64,000 bases of DNA from Leguminivora glycinivorella (GCF_023078275.1 NC_062992.1:10863706-10927705); one strand, 5' to 3'; numbered from the stretch's first letter, positions 10,221 through 20,269 are shown. The notes: a model not told the origin generated them from the letters alone. Numbers and translations are program-made.

Positions 10221-10680
10221 CGTTTTGCGCCTTTGGCTTTATCAGGAACTCCGCTTTGGACTGTCGGGTAGAGTTATATTTTTGCATTTGGATAGCGACG
10301 TAACTTTGTCGTTCGCCGCACAACAATGTGGTTCGTCAAGGGCTAGAATACTCCTTTTACAGCGCCCTAGCAATAGCGCCCTTATGAATGTTGGTATATG
10401 TTGGCAATGTGGTGGAACTTTCCACTTAATCTGAAATACAAATCTAGATTTTTCAATAGCGGATTCATTCCCGACTCCTCTCGCCATTTTGTCATATGTG
10501 CGCGCCCGCGCAACGTATAATTTTTTTGTATGGATTTTTCCACATTCTCGATTTTGGCGCCCCCTTGCCATGTGGCGCCTAGAGCGGCCGCTCCACTTGC
10601 TCTACCTTTAATCCGGCCCTGCCCGAGACACGCGACGTTTAAGTGGGAACGCTGCCTTAGAAGAGTTATTACTGGTTTCT
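10221..10680. repeat. unassigned repeat-like sequence with GGCGCC motifs
   Basis: Repeated AGCGCCC and GGCGCC motifs, plus a segment TGGCGCCTAGAGCGGCCGCT followed by CTTTAATCCGGCCCTGC, which I associate with common lepidopteran repeats. Overlapping frames on both strands show no domain. Confidence 0.35.
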
Positions 10681-10937
10681 ACTGTGTCTGTAGCATGTAC
10701 CTTAAACATATATTTCTTACGAATTCAGATTATTCATAAAACAAGCCTAATATAAAGCTCTACTTCCCTGTTGGATTTGGATTAGGTAAATAGAACGTGA
10801 ATATAGGTAAACCCATAATAATTCAATTATTCCAAGCTACTGGGCCAGGAAACTAGATAAGACACCTGAATGCTTCTGCTACAGTCCCAGAATGTTGCCA
10901 ACCGGTTGTAATTCCGCTTAAAGGTAGTTCAGGGTAC

Positions 10938-11145
10938 GTAGCCAAAATAGCCAAATGCACAAATGCTTACGATATCGTTATCGCTCTTTCGTATTGGCAG
11001 AGCTAGCTAGACTGCCGTTCGGCGTCTAGCGTCATTATTGTCATTTCGGCTAGGCCGGCCGGCAGTGTACCTATAGAGATAGATCTACGAGCGTTTCGTT
11101 TCGCGAGCGTTTCGTGAGCGTTTGTGCATTCGGCTACGCACGCAG
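10938..11145. mobile_element. family B MITE copy 4 plus adjacent half copy
   Basis: One degenerate copy (10938-11052, ending TCATTTCGGCTAGG) is followed by a half copy in the opposite sense (about 11078-11143: AGATAGATCTACGAGCG, GCGAGCGTTTCGTGAGCG, ATTCGGCTACG). Confidence 0.5.
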
Positions 11146-11289
11146 TACCCTAGGCTGGCTGTAATTCTAACCATAGGTAAGTACTTACACTTGACCACAC
11201 TGGATACACGCTGGTATGCGTGATCAATGTTTACAAAGGCTCGGTTTACACGGAGAGAGAAATCGAATGCGATTTTAGTTACAATATCT

Positions 11290-11431
11290 GCCGGCGTATC
11301 ATGCTGCCAATTTTATCACTTATCCACGTGGATAAAGCATCCGTCACGCTTTAGCAAGTATGTCAGTGTGAGAGTGACAGATGTCTTATCCACGTGGATA
11401 AGTGATAAAATTGGCAGCATGATACGCCGGC
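11290..11431. mobile_element. 142-bp foldback MITE
   Basis: Nearly perfect arms of about 46 bp, GCCGGCGTATCATGCTGCCA... and ...TGGCAGCATGATACGCCGGC, each including TTATCCACGTGGATAA, itself a palindrome. The 80-codon frame across it is an artefact. Confidence 0.75.
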
Positions 11432-11504
11432 TGGGCGGTTCTATTTTATTATATCAAGTCTTTACATAAAAAAACCCCTTATAAATACAAAAAAAAAAAA
11501 AAAC

Positions 11505-11830
11505 TTAATTTCTGGCCGGGATTCGAAACCCTGACACCTGCGATCTATCTGCGAACATTAGACCGACCTCGTACGACTGAGCTAAGCGGAGTCAATGCGC
11601 GCGCGGCGAAATTAACGAGCATATTTGACGTTTACCAACGCGAAAGAAAAACTCATGAAAACTCGAAATTTCGCATTTTCCGGGATCTAAAGCTGAGCTT
11701 AATCGATTTTTCACCCCCGAAAACCCCCACATAACAAATTTCAGCGAAATCGTTAGAGCGGTTTCCGAGATCGTCGGTATATATAAATAAATAAATAAAT
11801 ATACAAGAATTGCTCGTTTAAAAGTATAAG
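11505..11830. repeat. SINE-like repeat with tRNA-like segment and ATAAATAAATA tail
   Basis: Contains a reverse B-box-like GGGATTCGAAACCC and TGAGCTAAGCGG, then a body with CGAAATCGTTAGAGCGG and the tail (ATAA)n ATACAAGAATTGCTCGTTTAA. A fragment of the same body lies at 21208-21305. Not a functional tRNA. Confidence 0.5.
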
Positions 11831-11849
11831 ATTGCGGACTGTTACAGAT

Positions 11850-12290
11850 TCAGCGTACCAGTAATTTAATGAAACGTTCACGCACATTTGGCCATGCTAC
11901 GATAGCCACCATACCAATTGGTCTCTTTGCTATTCGAAAACAGATAGCAAAATTGCATTTCATCCACAAGAGTGCAAAGTTATATCATACAAATTTTAAG
12001 TAGATGTCTTAGGCCGTTTTCACATTATCCGATCCGATATCGGATGTCGGAATGATTTCAATGGAAAAAATCCAAGATGGCGCCAGTAATGTATGGGATA
12101 TCGGTCCGACATCCGATATCGGATCGGATAATGTGAAAACGCACTTAAGCTGGCTGGCAGATTTTACCTGTAAATGATGATTTTGAATCATAAATGTTGA
12201 ATAAATTGATTTCATTTAGTTTGATGTTTTATAATCAGTATTTTGTTGGTGTAGTGAAATAAATTTAAAAGTGGAAAATGATAAACTTAA
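11850..12290. repeat. dispersed repeat L carrying a TTA-flanked MITE
   Basis: GCTATTCGAAAACAGATAGC, CACAAGAGTGCAAAGT, CATACAAATTTTA and GATGATTTTGAATCATAAA match, in inverse order, 37370-37510. That second copy lacks the insertion at 12012 and gives the unoccupied site. Confidence 0.6.
12012..12144. mobile_element. PIF/Harbinger-like MITE, 133 bp
   Basis: Arms GGCCGTTTTCACATTATCCG and CGGATAATGTGAAAACGCAC continue into GATATCGGATGTCGG. TTA flanks both sides (12009-12011, 12145-12147). The unoccupied paralogue near 37418 reads GTCTAAAGCTGG in the matching orientation, supporting a 3-bp target duplication, the Harbinger signature. Non-coding. Confidence 0.8.
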
Positions 12291-12314
12291 CTTTTAAATT
12301 TATTCTAAGCCTAA

Positions 12315-12423
12315 AAACGCATAATTTAAGAGATGATGATGATTAAATCATCATCATCTCTTAAATTATGCGTTTAAGAGATGATGATGATTAAATCATC
12401 ATCATCTCTTAAATTATGCGTTT
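12315..12423. repeat. tandemly duplicated perfect hairpin
   Basis: AATTTAAGAGATGATGATGA followed by TTAAATCATCATCATCTCTTAAATTATGCG is present twice back to back, each copy a near-perfect palindrome. Unlike the TIR elements it has no clear target duplication, so it may be a replication-slippage product of a cruciform. Confidence 0.7.
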
Positions 12424-12581
12424 TCTTCCTGAAAGAAATTTTCTTCCTGCAAGTTGGTGGAATATCTACCAAGGCAGGGTGGGAACCGGCCGAGCGTCTA
12501 GAAGTCCGAGTAGAATGGGGATGGTGAAATAAGCTTGTACTGAGCTTGTTAAAGGCTCCTAAAGCCTGATCAGGGGGGTTA

Positions 12582-12695
12582 CCATGACGTACTAAAGACG
12601 TTCAGTTTAGGTTGAGAGAAAGGGACACAGCTATAGCAGTTACATAGCTCCGTCCCTCTCTCTCAACTAAACTGAACGGCTTTAGCACGTCATGG
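12582..12695. mobile_element. 114-bp foldback MITE (TA flanks)
   Basis: CCATGACGTACTAAAG and CTTTAGCACGTCATGG form the termini, with inner arms GTTCAGTTTAGGTTGAGAGA and TCTCTCAACTAAACTGAAC. TA lies on both sides, compatible with a Tc1/mariner-type target. Confidence 0.7.
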
Positions 12696-12713
12696 TAAGG
12701 TCCCTGAACTATA

Positions 12714-13076
12714 GAGGGTGTAAACCTAATACGGGCGAATCTCTTAACGGTGGTGAGTATAGGACATAAGAAATGTAATTAGATATCTTTTACTTAAAAT
12801 TGAGATAAATGTTTTATCCATACAAAATAATTCGGCCGGCAATGTAACGAAAACACACTCGCGTTAAACGCTCGCTGATAGTTGTCATTGACTGTCATCG
12901 CCACCACGTTTACAGTAATAACAACAACAATAGTTTACAGTACATTGCTGCTGGGGAATTTTTCAAAAAATTATTATGGGGTCAAAATTAAGAGTAACTC
13001 AAAAACACCTCCCAATTAATGATAACACTAATGAATTCTATGCCCGGTTTCATTAATCGCCCTTATTACGTTTACG
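12714..13076. mobile_element. family D MITE, copy 1
   Basis: Begins GAGGGTGTAAACCTAATACG and ends TCGCCCTTATTACGTTTACG, an inverted repeat. The roughly 363-bp body matches 24580-24916 throughout, including GTTGTCATTGACTGTCATCG and CGTTTACAGTA. Copy 2 has TA on both sides, so Tc1/mariner-type is likely. Confidence 0.7.
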
Positions 13077-13582
13077 GGCTGTATGACTACGCGCCATCTT
13101 GCGGAATTTCATTAGAACTATTTTCTTCATACTAAACTGAACTGTCACGGCATACGTCAGAATAACAGCGCCCTCCTGACCACAGAACTTTATTTATATA
13201 GAAGAAACAAGTTCATCTATTTGTATAGGGGCCGAGCGTGTCAAATTTTGTACTGAAGTTGTTTCTTGCCTGTAATTTTAAATATGTCTCAGGCTCTTGA
13301 TTGTTCATAATTTTTGTGTTGTTGCAATTGAATATCACGTAACGAGGCATTTTTTATTTTTTGATTGACTTCAACTTACAAAAATTGACGCCCGAAAGCT
13401 GCAAGCTGCGATTAAAGACGGACAACTCAGTGGATTTCACTGAGTTCATTTGACACGCTAAGTAGATACGTTTGCTTGATCTATGGTATGGTATATATGA
13501 CATCTGTGCTCCTGACAATAGTTATATATCTCTGGTCAAGCTTTAGCTCAGAGATAACATACACTAGAGAACAGGTACTGTG
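13077..13582. other. no supported gene
   Basis: Contains CGCGCCATCTTGCGG and CAGCGCCCTCCTGACC but no reading frame, repeat match or hairpin that I can support. Confidence 0.3.
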
Positions 13583-13668
13583 GCGGGCGGGTGGTCTAGT
13601 GGTCAGGACGTCAGCCGCGTAAGCTGAAGACCCGGGATCGATACCCGGCTCGGCTACCAGTGGGCCTT
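13583..13668 (+). repeat. tRNA-derived SINE S2 head, copy 1
   Basis: GTGGTCTAGTGGTCAGGACG resembles an A box, and GGGATCGATACCC is an altered B box; CCGCGTAAGCTGAAGAC lies between them. Related heads occur at 14649-14728 and 59983-60064. Family N sequence follows directly. Confidence 0.7.
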
Positions 13669-13674
13669 GTCGTT

Positions 13675-13880
13675 TTTAACACCCGACGCAAAGACGACAG
13701 GGTGTTACAAGTTTGACGTGTCGGTCTGTGGTATGCTGAACGGATGATCCGATTTAGATTTAGTTTTTTTTGTTTGAAAACTTAATTAGTCGGGAGTGTT
13801 CTCAGCCATGTTTGAAGGAAATCGGTCAACTATGTCGGAGGTTTTTCAAAATTTAAATTTTGTGGTTAGGTTATTTCTTT
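13675..13880 (+). repeat. dispersed repeat N, copy 2
   Basis: Same unit as at 5738, lacking the long TCTG microsatellite. It abuts the SINE S2 head. Confidence 0.7.
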
Positions 13881-14440
13881 CGTGTGTGATATCAATTTCA
13901 GTTTATTAGCTTGTACTTTATAGAGAGGCTTCGGTAGCTATTTTAAGTGACACACACTTAAGTATGGCGGTCCGGTTCCCGTTTTCCTTGTAACTGATGT
14001 TCCCACAGGGAAAAATAAGGGAAAATTGAATATTCTTTCCTTAAGGAAAACGGAGAGATTTAATTTACAAACTGTTTGTCTCGTTTTTGATTATCTCGAG
14101 TTTCTTTTGTTTTAAAGGTACTTAAATACGAGTGTATCTTTGTTCCATTAATCATTTTCTTATTGGTTCAAGTGGAAATGGGATTATTGATCAAATTATT
14201 TTGTGTCTCCGTTTGAGACTACCTAATTCATAATGAGACATTTAAGAGTTTTGTTTGATTCATGGTTAGTTTAATTAGATTAATTTATATTGACCGGGAT
14301 ATACACCGTGGTTTTGGTTTTTTTTCGAGCTCTCGATATTTCGACGGAATTACTTTTATCAAGGTCACGGGTACCTAATTTGTTTGTTTGTCATTATTAA
14401 ATAGAGTGTCATATTATTTACTAGCTTTTGCCCGCGGGTC
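13881..14440. other. AT-rich, no supported gene
   Basis: No frame, domain or terminal inverted repeat seen. Confidence 0.3.
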
Positions 14441-14632
14441 CGCTCGCGTTAAGTTCGAAAATTGCTCCATGCTCCATAAAAAACCTCCACCCCCTAATTT
14501 AAGGAAGGGGTTAGAAAGAGACAAAAAGTAGCCTATCCCTTCAACTATCTCCATTTAATCTTCGTTTCGCCGTGAAAGACGGACAAACAAACAGACACAC
14601 ACACTTTTCCATTTATAATATTAGTATGGACG
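14441..14632 (-). repeat. dispersed repeat R (CCCGCGG end)
   Basis: TTTTGCCCGCGGGTCCGCTCGCG, AGCCTATCCCTTCAAC, and AAAGACGGACAAACAAACAG followed by CCATTTATAATATTAGTATG. It is the inverse of 20262-20450 and 61605-61725, and I recognise the pattern as an abundant lepidopteran repeat. Superfamily not assigned. Confidence 0.6.
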
Positions 14633-14648
14633 AGTCCATTGTTATATG

Positions 14649-14728
14649 GTCGGGTGGTCGAGTGGTAAGGACATTAGCCACGTAAACTGAAAATACGGGT
14701 TCAATTCCTGGCTCGGCCACCCGAGGGC
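14649..14728 (+). repeat. tRNA-derived SINE S2 head, copy 2
   Basis: GGGTGGTCGAGTGGTAAGGA and GGGTTCAATTCC with GGCTCGGCCACCCGAGGGC; about 80 bp. Too diverged to be a functional tRNA gene. Confidence 0.65.
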
Positions 14729-15039
14729 TTAGCAACTTTGTGTTTAGCATATGATAGACTGATAGTCTATAATATGTATAAAATAGTGAGAATGCTGCAA
14801 AAAAAAATAACTAATTTTTTTTTGAAAGATGAACTTTTCGTATAACTACACGAATGAAAAAATACTCAGGCCTATAAGTATAGTCATGAGTATAGTATCT
14901 CCTATTCCTCTACTTAATGAAGGCCGAAATTAATTGAAATGAGATCCCAAATTCTCTTTGTTTCACCAATGTGATTCTTATCCCTTGTCAAACTTATGCG
15001 AGTCGACGCGCGTAGAAAAGTTTTTTTTTTTTAATACTT

Positions 15040-15300
15040 CATCGGTGGCAAACAAGCATACGGCCCGCCTGATGTAAAGCGGTCACCGTACCCTATGGAC
15101 GCCTGCAACTCAAACAGTGTCACATGCGCGTTGCCACCCCATTAGAAACTTGTACATTCCCTTTTGCTGTGTTAAGTACACAGCAAAAAGGAGTGTACAA
15201 GTTCTAAGGAGGGTTCGGGTTGCCGACGACTCCAAGGACAATAGACGGAACAAGTTAGTTCCGTAAGTCCTCCCGTCATCAGCACACCGCACCCTCGTTG
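15040..15300 (-). pseudogene. retrotransposon-derived fragment with internal hairpin
   Basis: GGTGGCAAACAAGCATACGG and CGCCTGATG resemble fragments at 53690-53800 and 45665-45705. Inside, CTTGTACATTCCCTTTTGCTG pairs with CAGCAAAAAGGAGTGTACAAG (15157-15203), a possible secondary hairpin element. Confidence 0.45.
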
Positions 15301-15384
15301 AGCAATTGAAGAGTGTAGAAGGAATCTTTTTTTAGAAAGTTGGTCATAAAAGTTATACCCAATGTGCTAGCATAAATGTTTGTG

Positions 15385-15993
15385 GGGACACCTTACACAG
15401 ATCAACTTAGCCTCGAAACACACCTCGGACATCATCATCCTCCTTGTGTTTTCCCGGCATTTGCCACGGCTCATGGAAGCCTGGGGTCCGCTTTGACAAC
15501 TAATCCCAAGATTTGGCGTAGGCACTAGTTTTACGAAATCGACTGCCATCTGACCTCTCAACCCGGAGGGTAACTAGGCCATGTTGGAATTAGTCCGGTT
15601 TCCTCACGATGTTTTCCTTTACCGAAAAGCGACTGGGAAATATCAAATTACATTTCGCACATAAGTTCCGAAAAACTTATTGGTACGAGCCGGGGTTTCG
15701 AACCCGCGACCTCCGGATCGAAAGTCGCACGCTCTTATCGCTAGGCCACCAGCGCTTCCACACCACACCTCGGACACTGGCGATCAAATATATGAAAGAG
15801 GCGCGTTCCTAGCACACAGTCTAAGCTCGTGTAGGTGAACGCGTACTATGCTTGTATGAGTGAGATATGACAGGTCGACTGTTCGCGCCTTTAACAGGCG
15901 GTAACTGTGAGGTAACCGAGAGGGGGTGGGCGGCACTTTCAGCGGGGAGCTTGAGTGACTATACTGTACGATAGTACTCTTTATTATACTGTG
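15385..15993 (+). repeat. dispersed repeat H, split by SINE S1
   Basis: Reads through the SINE as CACACCTCGGACACTGGCG, TATATGAAAGAGGCGCGTTC, CTAAGCTCGTGTAGGTGAACGCG and GATAGTACTCTTTATTATACTGTGC. Other copies are at 21800-24345 (inverse, heavily interrupted), 62293-62522 and a fragment at 34745-34800. Confidence 0.7.
15432..15763 (-). repeat. tRNA-derived SINE S1, copy 2, with 13-bp target duplication
   Basis: Full-length in inverse orientation: 3' end ATCATCATCCTCCTTG, body, then reversed B box GGTTTCGAACCC and GCTAGGCCACCAGCGC. CACACCTCGGACA flanks it at 15419-15431 and 15764-15776, a perfect 13-bp duplication that indicates target-primed insertion. The target is repeat H. Confidence 0.85.
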
Positions 15994-16079
15994 CTCGAAC
16001 TAAGCAAAGCTTGATATACTATGGGTGCGACGATATACATACTTATATATATATATATAGAAAACTTCCATTATGAGTA

Positions 16080-16190
16080 GTCAAAATATTTGTGTTCATC
16101 ACACAAATTAATGTCCCTACAGGGATTCGAACCCAGGACCATCGGTTTAGCAGGCAGGGCATTTACTCTTATAGATTAATTTTTTTTTTC
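16080..16190 (-). repeat. SINE S3 fragment, copy 1
   Basis: GTGTTCATCACACAAATTAATG, then reversed B box GGGATTCGAACCC and TTAGCAGGCAGGGC. Related copies are at 48285-48370, 54430-54672, 55995-56820 and 63930-64000. Confidence 0.6.
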
Positions 16191-16837
16191 TTCGTTTTGT
16201 GACCTGGTATAGAAGCTTTAGTTCGCCATAATGTTCGACTCACGTGATCTATGGGAGTAGTAAAGTAAATTTATTGAAGCTAATTGGGATTGTGTTAATA
16301 TTTAATGTGTAATTAAGGGTCTTCGGACAGAGAACTTGTATAAAACTTGAACTTGTTAATTCTCAAATAACACATAAATGTTTTTTTTTTTCCTTTTTCT
16401 CTTATTCTCTTAAGTATTGTTTGTTTTCAATCATTGCTCAAACTCATTACTGCTGTAGGTACTTTAAATACTGATATTACTGATATATATGTAGTACTAG
16501 ATCTTCAAATAATAATATATTTCAAAATTTTCTGTAACTTTGCACGCATGTACTTTGCCCAGTTTCTATCTGTGGAAACTTGTTATTGGCTCATTGTTTT
16601 TATGTTATAAGCCTTATTGTAACTTTAGCTGTAAGTTTTCCTAACAAATAAAATAAAATAAAATAATAAAAGTTCATTGTTTGTGAAACTGACGGTTCTC
16701 GGATAGGAGTTAAAAGTATACACTTAAGTTTACACTGTATGTACATGAGAAATCTAAAGAATTATAACAGTGTAGGTACCTATTTCTGATCAAATTTCAA
16801 GACTAAGAAATGTCATATAAACTGGATTTATTCTTTA
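16191..16837. other. AT-rich, no supported gene
   Basis: A short AAAATAAAATAAAATAA run near 16650 may mark a retrotransposon tail. Nothing else is supported. Confidence 0.3.
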
Positions 16838-16912
16838 ATTTTAACTTTATTGCACATAAAAATGTACATTTGGCGGACTTAATGCCTTCAGGAATTCTCA
16901 ACCAGTCAACAA
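16838..16912 (-). pseudogene. non-LTR retrotransposon 3' tail (GACTGGTTGAGAA type)
   Basis: Reverse complement of GGTTGACTGGTAGAGAATGCC...GGCATTAAGTCCGCC...TGCAATAAAGTT, also seen at 36292-36415, 62036-62126 and 18880-18925. Confidence 0.55.
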
Positions 16913-16987
16913 TGGGGCGAAACAGAAATGCGTCATGGATGGATTTCACCTAGTTTCAATATTTATTAGCATTAAATAAACAAGTCA

Positions 16988-17188
16988 TTGGCGATGATAA
17001 CATTTTCGGGCATAATAGAACTAACTATCCTTGTTGATAGATTTAAAAAAACTGTCACTGAACACATTAAAAAAGTAGGTTTCACTAAAAAAATACCAGT
17101 ATTCGTTTTAGGTGCCAGGTTTACGGAAAACGCTTACGTTAAAGGTAAAAATACATTTAAAATAGTATTTTATGCAACTGGCGTTTAA
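16988..17188 (+). other. unrecognised 66-codon open frame
   Basis: A lysine- and phenylalanine-rich frame with an ATG a few codons in and no recognised domain. It lies between a retrotransposon tail and an inverse family A copy, with no splice-site context. Probably chance. Confidence 0.12.
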
Positions 17189-17282
17189 GTGAGGTCAAAA
17201 AAGACGAGTGGCGTGAGTAATAATTTGAGGCGAAGCCGAAAATTGTTACTAAAGACGCCACGCGGACGGACGGACGACAAAC

Positions 17283-17774
17283 CATGTCTGTCTGTCCGTC
17301 CATCCGTCCGCGGATAATCTCAGTAACCGTTATTAGCACTAGAAAGCTGAAATTTGGTACCAATATGTGTATCAATCACGCCGACAAAGTGGTAAAATAA
17401 AAAGTGGAAAAAAATATTTTGTTAGGGTACCCCCCCCCCCCACATGTAAAGTGGGGACTGATTTTTTTTTCATTCCAACCCCAACGTGTGATATATTGTT
17501 GGATAGGTATTTAAAAATGAATAAGGGTTTACTAAAATCGTTTTTTGATAATATAAATTGATAATATTTTCGGAAATAATCGCTCCTAAAGGAAAAATAT
17601 GTTTAAAAAACCATACGTTTAAAAAATATGAAAAAATCACAAAAGTAGAACTTTATAAAGACTTTCTAGGAAAATTGTTTTGAACTTGAGAGGTTCAGTA
17701 GTTTTTGAGAAAAATACGGAAAACTACGGAACCCTACACTGAGCGTGGCTCGACACGCTCTTGGCCGGTTTTTG
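17283..17774 (-). repeat. dispersed repeat A, copy 1
   Basis: Inverse orientation: CATGTCTGTCTGTCCGTCC, CGCGGATAATCTCAGTAACCG, CTGAAATTTGGTACCAATATG, GTGATATATTGTTGGATAGG, then ACACTGAGCGTGGCTCGACACG and TTGGCCGGTTTTT. Nine copies occur in the window. Frames reading MRKIRKTTEPYTERG come from its end and are not genes. Confidence 0.75.
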
Positions 17775-17784
17775 GAATAATGGC

Positions 17785-17885
17785 TGAGGACTGCTCAGCA
17801 CCGGGAGGAATGAAAAAAGTGGGGGGAGGCTTTTGCCCAGCAGTGGGACATTACAATCTCTCAATAATAATGGGCATGTCCTTGG
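17785..17885 (+). pseudogene. retrotransposon RT C-terminal remnant (EAFAQQWD)
   Basis: GAGGCTTTTGCCCAGCAGTGGGAC encodes the E-A-F-A-Q-Q-W-D tail typical of lepidopteran non-LTR polyprotein ends, followed by ATTATTATGGGC-type 3' sequence in variant form. Sister fragments in inverse orientation are at 50215-50330 and 63845-63925. Confidence 0.5.
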
Positions 17886-17904
17886 GTGCATTACTGATTG
17901 GAGA

Positions 17905-18118
17905 AAAAATATGTCCCAAGATTTCCATACATTGTTCAATCCGTCCATTCCGTTACCGCCATACAAATGTATGAAAAAATAGTAACGGAATGGGAAAAAA
18001 CCTTGGGACATTTTTTTTCTCCTATTAGGATTGAAAAAGCTCGTGATTCTGAGTTAAAACCACATAAAAATTTCCAAATCCAAAAAAAAGTGGGGTAGAC
18101 AACTTTGAAAAAAATGGT
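17905..18118. mobile_element. family 3 palindromic MITE, truncated copy
   Basis: Lacks the left terminus; begins at ATGTCCCAAGATTTCCATAC and ends with GGACAACTTTGAAAAAAATGG. The frames on both strands are palindrome artefacts. Confidence 0.6.
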
Positions 18119-18250
18119 CCATGTCTAACAAAGGTCCGGAACCCCATGGTCCCGAAATATGTAAAGAATAAACATAACAACAAACATTATCGGAAGATCA
18201 GCGCTGGAAGTCACCAGCAACACGCTGAGATGAGGCCATTTCGTGGCACT
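18119..18250. pseudogene. retrotransposon 3' remnant (GGTCCGGAACCCCATGG)
   Basis: AACAAAGGTCCGGAACCCCATGGTCCC and CAGCGCTGGAAGTCACCAGC; an inverse relative lies at 63690-63795 (GGGACCATGGGGTCCCGGACC). No frame. Confidence 0.45.
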
Positions 18251-18670
18251 TAATTCCCGTCTGTCTAGTTGTTATTATGTGTATTTTGTCGTTTCTGTTT
18301 ATTCTATAATAATGTACCACCTTGGTGGCAAAAGAATGCAATGAAGTGTATGCAAGTACTTCCTTAGTTCCATTTTCTAAACTTTTTGAAACGGATTTCC
18401 GTTATATCATCTTCTTTTATAAATATTCATAAATAATTTAAAGTCCGGTCCGGATGTTTGATTGTTTCTGCCTACTTGAAAGTTTTGGGAACCGGAAATC
18501 CGGAACTTGGTAATTTAAAAAGCTAATTCATTATGTAAGTTGGCCGTACCTTAACCTTGTATATGTTTGTTTTGAATTGTTTTTCTCGCATACCAGAAGG
18601 TAAAGTTAAAGATACTCATCTAACTTCGGGAAAATTGAGTGTTTTTTATGGGAAAGCCCACTTTTTAAGC
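18251..18670. other. no supported gene
   Basis: AT-rich unassigned sequence. Confidence 0.3.
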
Positions 18671-18678
18671 CAGCATAA

Positions 18679-18823
18679 CGGCTCAGCCACGACATTGGTC
18701 TAAGCGCGACAGCGGTGAGCGGCAGCCATACGTGCGAATGTAAAGTCCCATCGCTGTGTCTCGCTCCAATGTATGGCCGCCGCTCACCGCTGTCGCGCTT
18801 AGACCATTGTCGTGGCTGAGCCG
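18679..18823. mobile_element. PIF/Harbinger-like MITE P, copy 1 (145 bp)
   Basis: Arms CGGCTCAGCCACGACATTGG and CCATTGTCGTGGCTGAGCCG continue into GTCTAAGCGCGACAGCGG. TAA flanks it at 18676-18678 and 18824-18826. The second copy, 53421-53565, is also 145 bp and is flanked by TTA, so both fit the TWA target of Harbinger elements. The 95-codon reverse frame is an artefact. Confidence 0.85.
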
Positions 18824-18879
18824 TAACGTAGCAATGTTGATAGTAAGGATTATTACGACAATGTTCTATGGCGGTCTTG

Positions 18880-18925
18880 GCGCTTTGAGGCATTCTCTAC
18901 CAGTCAACCATTGGGAAAAACAGAT
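18880..18925 (-). pseudogene. retrotransposon 3'-tail fragment
   Basis: GAGGCATTCTCTACCAGTCAACC is the inverse of the tail at 36296 and 62040. Confidence 0.45.
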
Positions 18926-18993
18926 ATAGTCTAAGCGCCTCATAGATTCTGGTGGCCAGAGGGCTGACCAACATCAGCATTGCTATCATACAG

Positions 18994-19115
18994 CAGGGGC
19001 CCATTTCTCGAAGCTATAAGTGACAATTTACAAATGGTAGTCAATGTCTAATATGACAAGTTGGAAAGAGCCTTCCGCTTGTAACTTGTAACTTTCAGTT
19101 TTGAAATGGGCCCCA
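18994..19115. mobile_element. short MITE with CAGGGGCCCATTTC ends
   Basis: CAGGGGCCCATTTCTCGAA at the left pairs with TTTTGAAATGGGCCCCAG at the right. Target duplication not resolved. Confidence 0.55.
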
Positions 19116-19179
19116 GGACCTGAGCCAAATTTTCTATTTGTAAGTTTTAATGTAAGTGTCTTATTGTTGTGTTATTTTA

Positions 19180-19432
19180 TATGTTTACATACATACATAC
19201 ATACATACAATCACGCCTGTATCCCATGAAGGGGTAGGCAGAGCACATGAAACTACTAAAGCTTCAGGGCCACTCTTGGCAAATAAGGGGTTAAAAGAAA
19301 ACGAAAACTGTGGCATTGCAGTGACAGGTTGCCAGCCTCTCGCCTACGCCACAATTTAACCCATATCCCATAGTCGCCTTCTACGACACCCACGGAAAGA
19401 AAGGGGGTGGTGAAATTCTTAACCCGTCACCA
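19180..19432 (-). repeat. dispersed repeat S4, copy 1
   Basis: (ATAC)n, then AATCACGCCTGTATCCCAT, GGGGTAGGCAGAGCACATGA, GTTGCCAGCCTCTCGCCTACG and CTTAACCCGTCACCACAC. It ends in a TGTA microsatellite like a SINE or LINE 3' tail. Copies are at 21451-21694, 45337-45489, 47321-47562, 50010-50180 and 55756-55988. Confidence 0.65.
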
Positions 19433-19487
19433 CACAGGCCCAGGCACAGGGGGTTATATGTTTACGTTGTAAATAAACCTTTTAAAT

Positions 19488-19858
19488 GGTTCATCATCAT
19501 CATCCTCCTTGCGTTATCCCGGCATTAGCCACGGCTCATGGGAGCCTGGGGTCCGCTATGACAATTAATCTCAAGATTTGGCGTAGGCACTAGTTTTTAC
19601 GAAAGCGACTGCCATCTGACCTTCCAACCCGAAGGGTAACTAAACCTTATTGGAATTAGTCCGGTTTCCTCACGATGTTTTCCTTCACCGAAAAGCGACT
19701 GGCAAATACTGTAATTGTCTGAAAATAAACATTTTTTTTTTTAAATATCATTGCGCACATAAGTTCAGAAAAACTCATTGGTGCAAGCCGGGGTTCGAAC
19801 CCGCGACCTCCGGATCGACGCTCTTATGTCGCACGCTCTTACCGCTAGGCCACCAGCG
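19488..19858 (-). repeat. tRNA-derived SINE S1, copy 3
   Basis: Flanked by CTTTTAAAT at 19479-19487 and 19859-19867, a 9-bp target duplication. Full length, with about 50 bp of extra sequence inside the body near 19711-19755 and a locally duplicated CTCTTATGTCGCACGCTCTTA near the head. Confidence 0.8.
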
Positions 19859-19867
19859 CTTTTAAAT

Positions 19868-20220
19868 TGATATTTAATATTTTTTTCTCGTTTGCATTTT
19901 TATAGCATCACGGTATCACTGGCCCAAGTATCTTGCGCCAACTGACCCGGTAAACCGCGTTAGTCGCCCGACCGGGCACGAGTTCGAGTCCCGGCAAAGA
20001 AACCTCTTGAAGGCGTCTTTTAATAGAATGTTGGGAAAACTTTAATCTGGACTCCTTTGTAGTAGGTAAAAAGTTGTCTGAGGGTACTCTTGAATTATAG
20101 TTTAGGGACTTTGTTAAGAAAAAATATTTTATAAATAATGTTGAAGTTAAAAACTAAAATATTGAAAAAAAAAACCGGAAAAATTAGTGTCCGGCCTTTG
20201 AATTGGGGGTTTTTGTGCCT
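19868..20220. other. unassigned stretch with a tRNA-like segment
   Basis: Around 19950-20000 a GGTAAACCGCGTTAG and a B-box-like GAGTTCGAGTCCC suggest a further SINE head, but no full module is clear. Confidence 0.3.
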
Positions 20221-20237
20221 AACATCTATATACAATA

Positions 20238-20261
<24 letters not shown>

Positions 20262-20269
<8 letters not shown>

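Noticed and set aside
13585..13660. possible tRNA gene
   Set aside because: Same reason; altered B box (GGGATCGATACCC) and two further dispersed copies.
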